Source: Deltaproteobacteria bacterium UBA5754
GTDB lineage: Bacteria; Desulfobacterota; Dissulfuribacteria; Dissulfuribacterales; UBA5754
DNA length: 7,389 bases
NCBI GenBank assembly: GCA_002419025.1
Contig: DIFG01000071.1
Location: 1-7,389 of the forward strand
Reading direction: 5' to 3'
In this document: in pieces, positions 7,377 through 7,389 of the stretch
How the letters are laid out: each line of letters begins with the position of its first letter
Numbering within the stretch: position 1 is the stretch's first letter
Program-made: the position numbers and the translations under genes
Notes under the pieces: model-generated
The model's input: the letters and a program-made list of their open reading frames with translations, nothing else
What the model was told of the DNA's origin: nothing
The model's database searches: none

Positions 7377-7389
7377 AACATATTGAAAA

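Overview
The window holds a compact two-gene, plus-strand carbohydrate locus of about 7.0 kb, bounded at each end by a short palindromic repeat. The DNA is GC-rich (by eye near 60%) with strong C/G preference at third codon positions. The dispersed hairpin repeats (TCGTCAT-CCGG...CCGG-ATCCAG type), the glucan/trehalose gene content and the gene fusion together suggest a Gram-negative bacterium, possibly a deltaproteobacterial (Desulfobacterota-like) lineage. That placement is inference from general familiarity and is not proven by anything here.

Layout: 1-36 is unassigned. 37-65 is a hairpin repeat. 66-288 is a non-coding leader that ends in a strong Shine-Dalgarno site. 289-5370 is one uninterrupted reading frame of 1693 codons encoding a two-enzyme fusion: an N-terminal GH77 4-alpha-glucanotransferase (MalQ type, about residues 1-728) and a C-terminal GH13 maltooligosyl trehalose synthase (TreY, about residues 746-1693). 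After a 10-base gap, 5381-7279 encodes a second, strongly divergent GH77 protein of 632 residues. 7280-7389 is an AT-rich tail followed by a second copy of the hairpin repeat family, in inverted orientation to the first.

How the genes fit together: TreY converts the reducing-end alpha-1,4 bond of a malto-oligosaccharide into an alpha,alpha-1,1 bond, giving maltooligosyl trehalose. GH77 enzymes shuffle alpha-1,4-glucan segments between chains and can rebuild longer chains from oligomers too short for TreY. Fusing the two would place substrate regeneration beside the trehalose-forming step, and the second GH77 enzyme would add a further chain-length editing activity. All three catalytic modules keep their expected Asp/Glu/Asp triads. 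TreZ, which releases free trehalose, is not in the window, nor are glycogen synthesis or debranching genes, so the complete pathway must depend on genes elsewhere.

The most notable points are the MalQ-TreY fusion, the atypical second GH77 enzyme, and the paired flanking repeats, whose stem differences are compensatory. I found no RNA gene, CRISPR array, transposase or convincing terminator.
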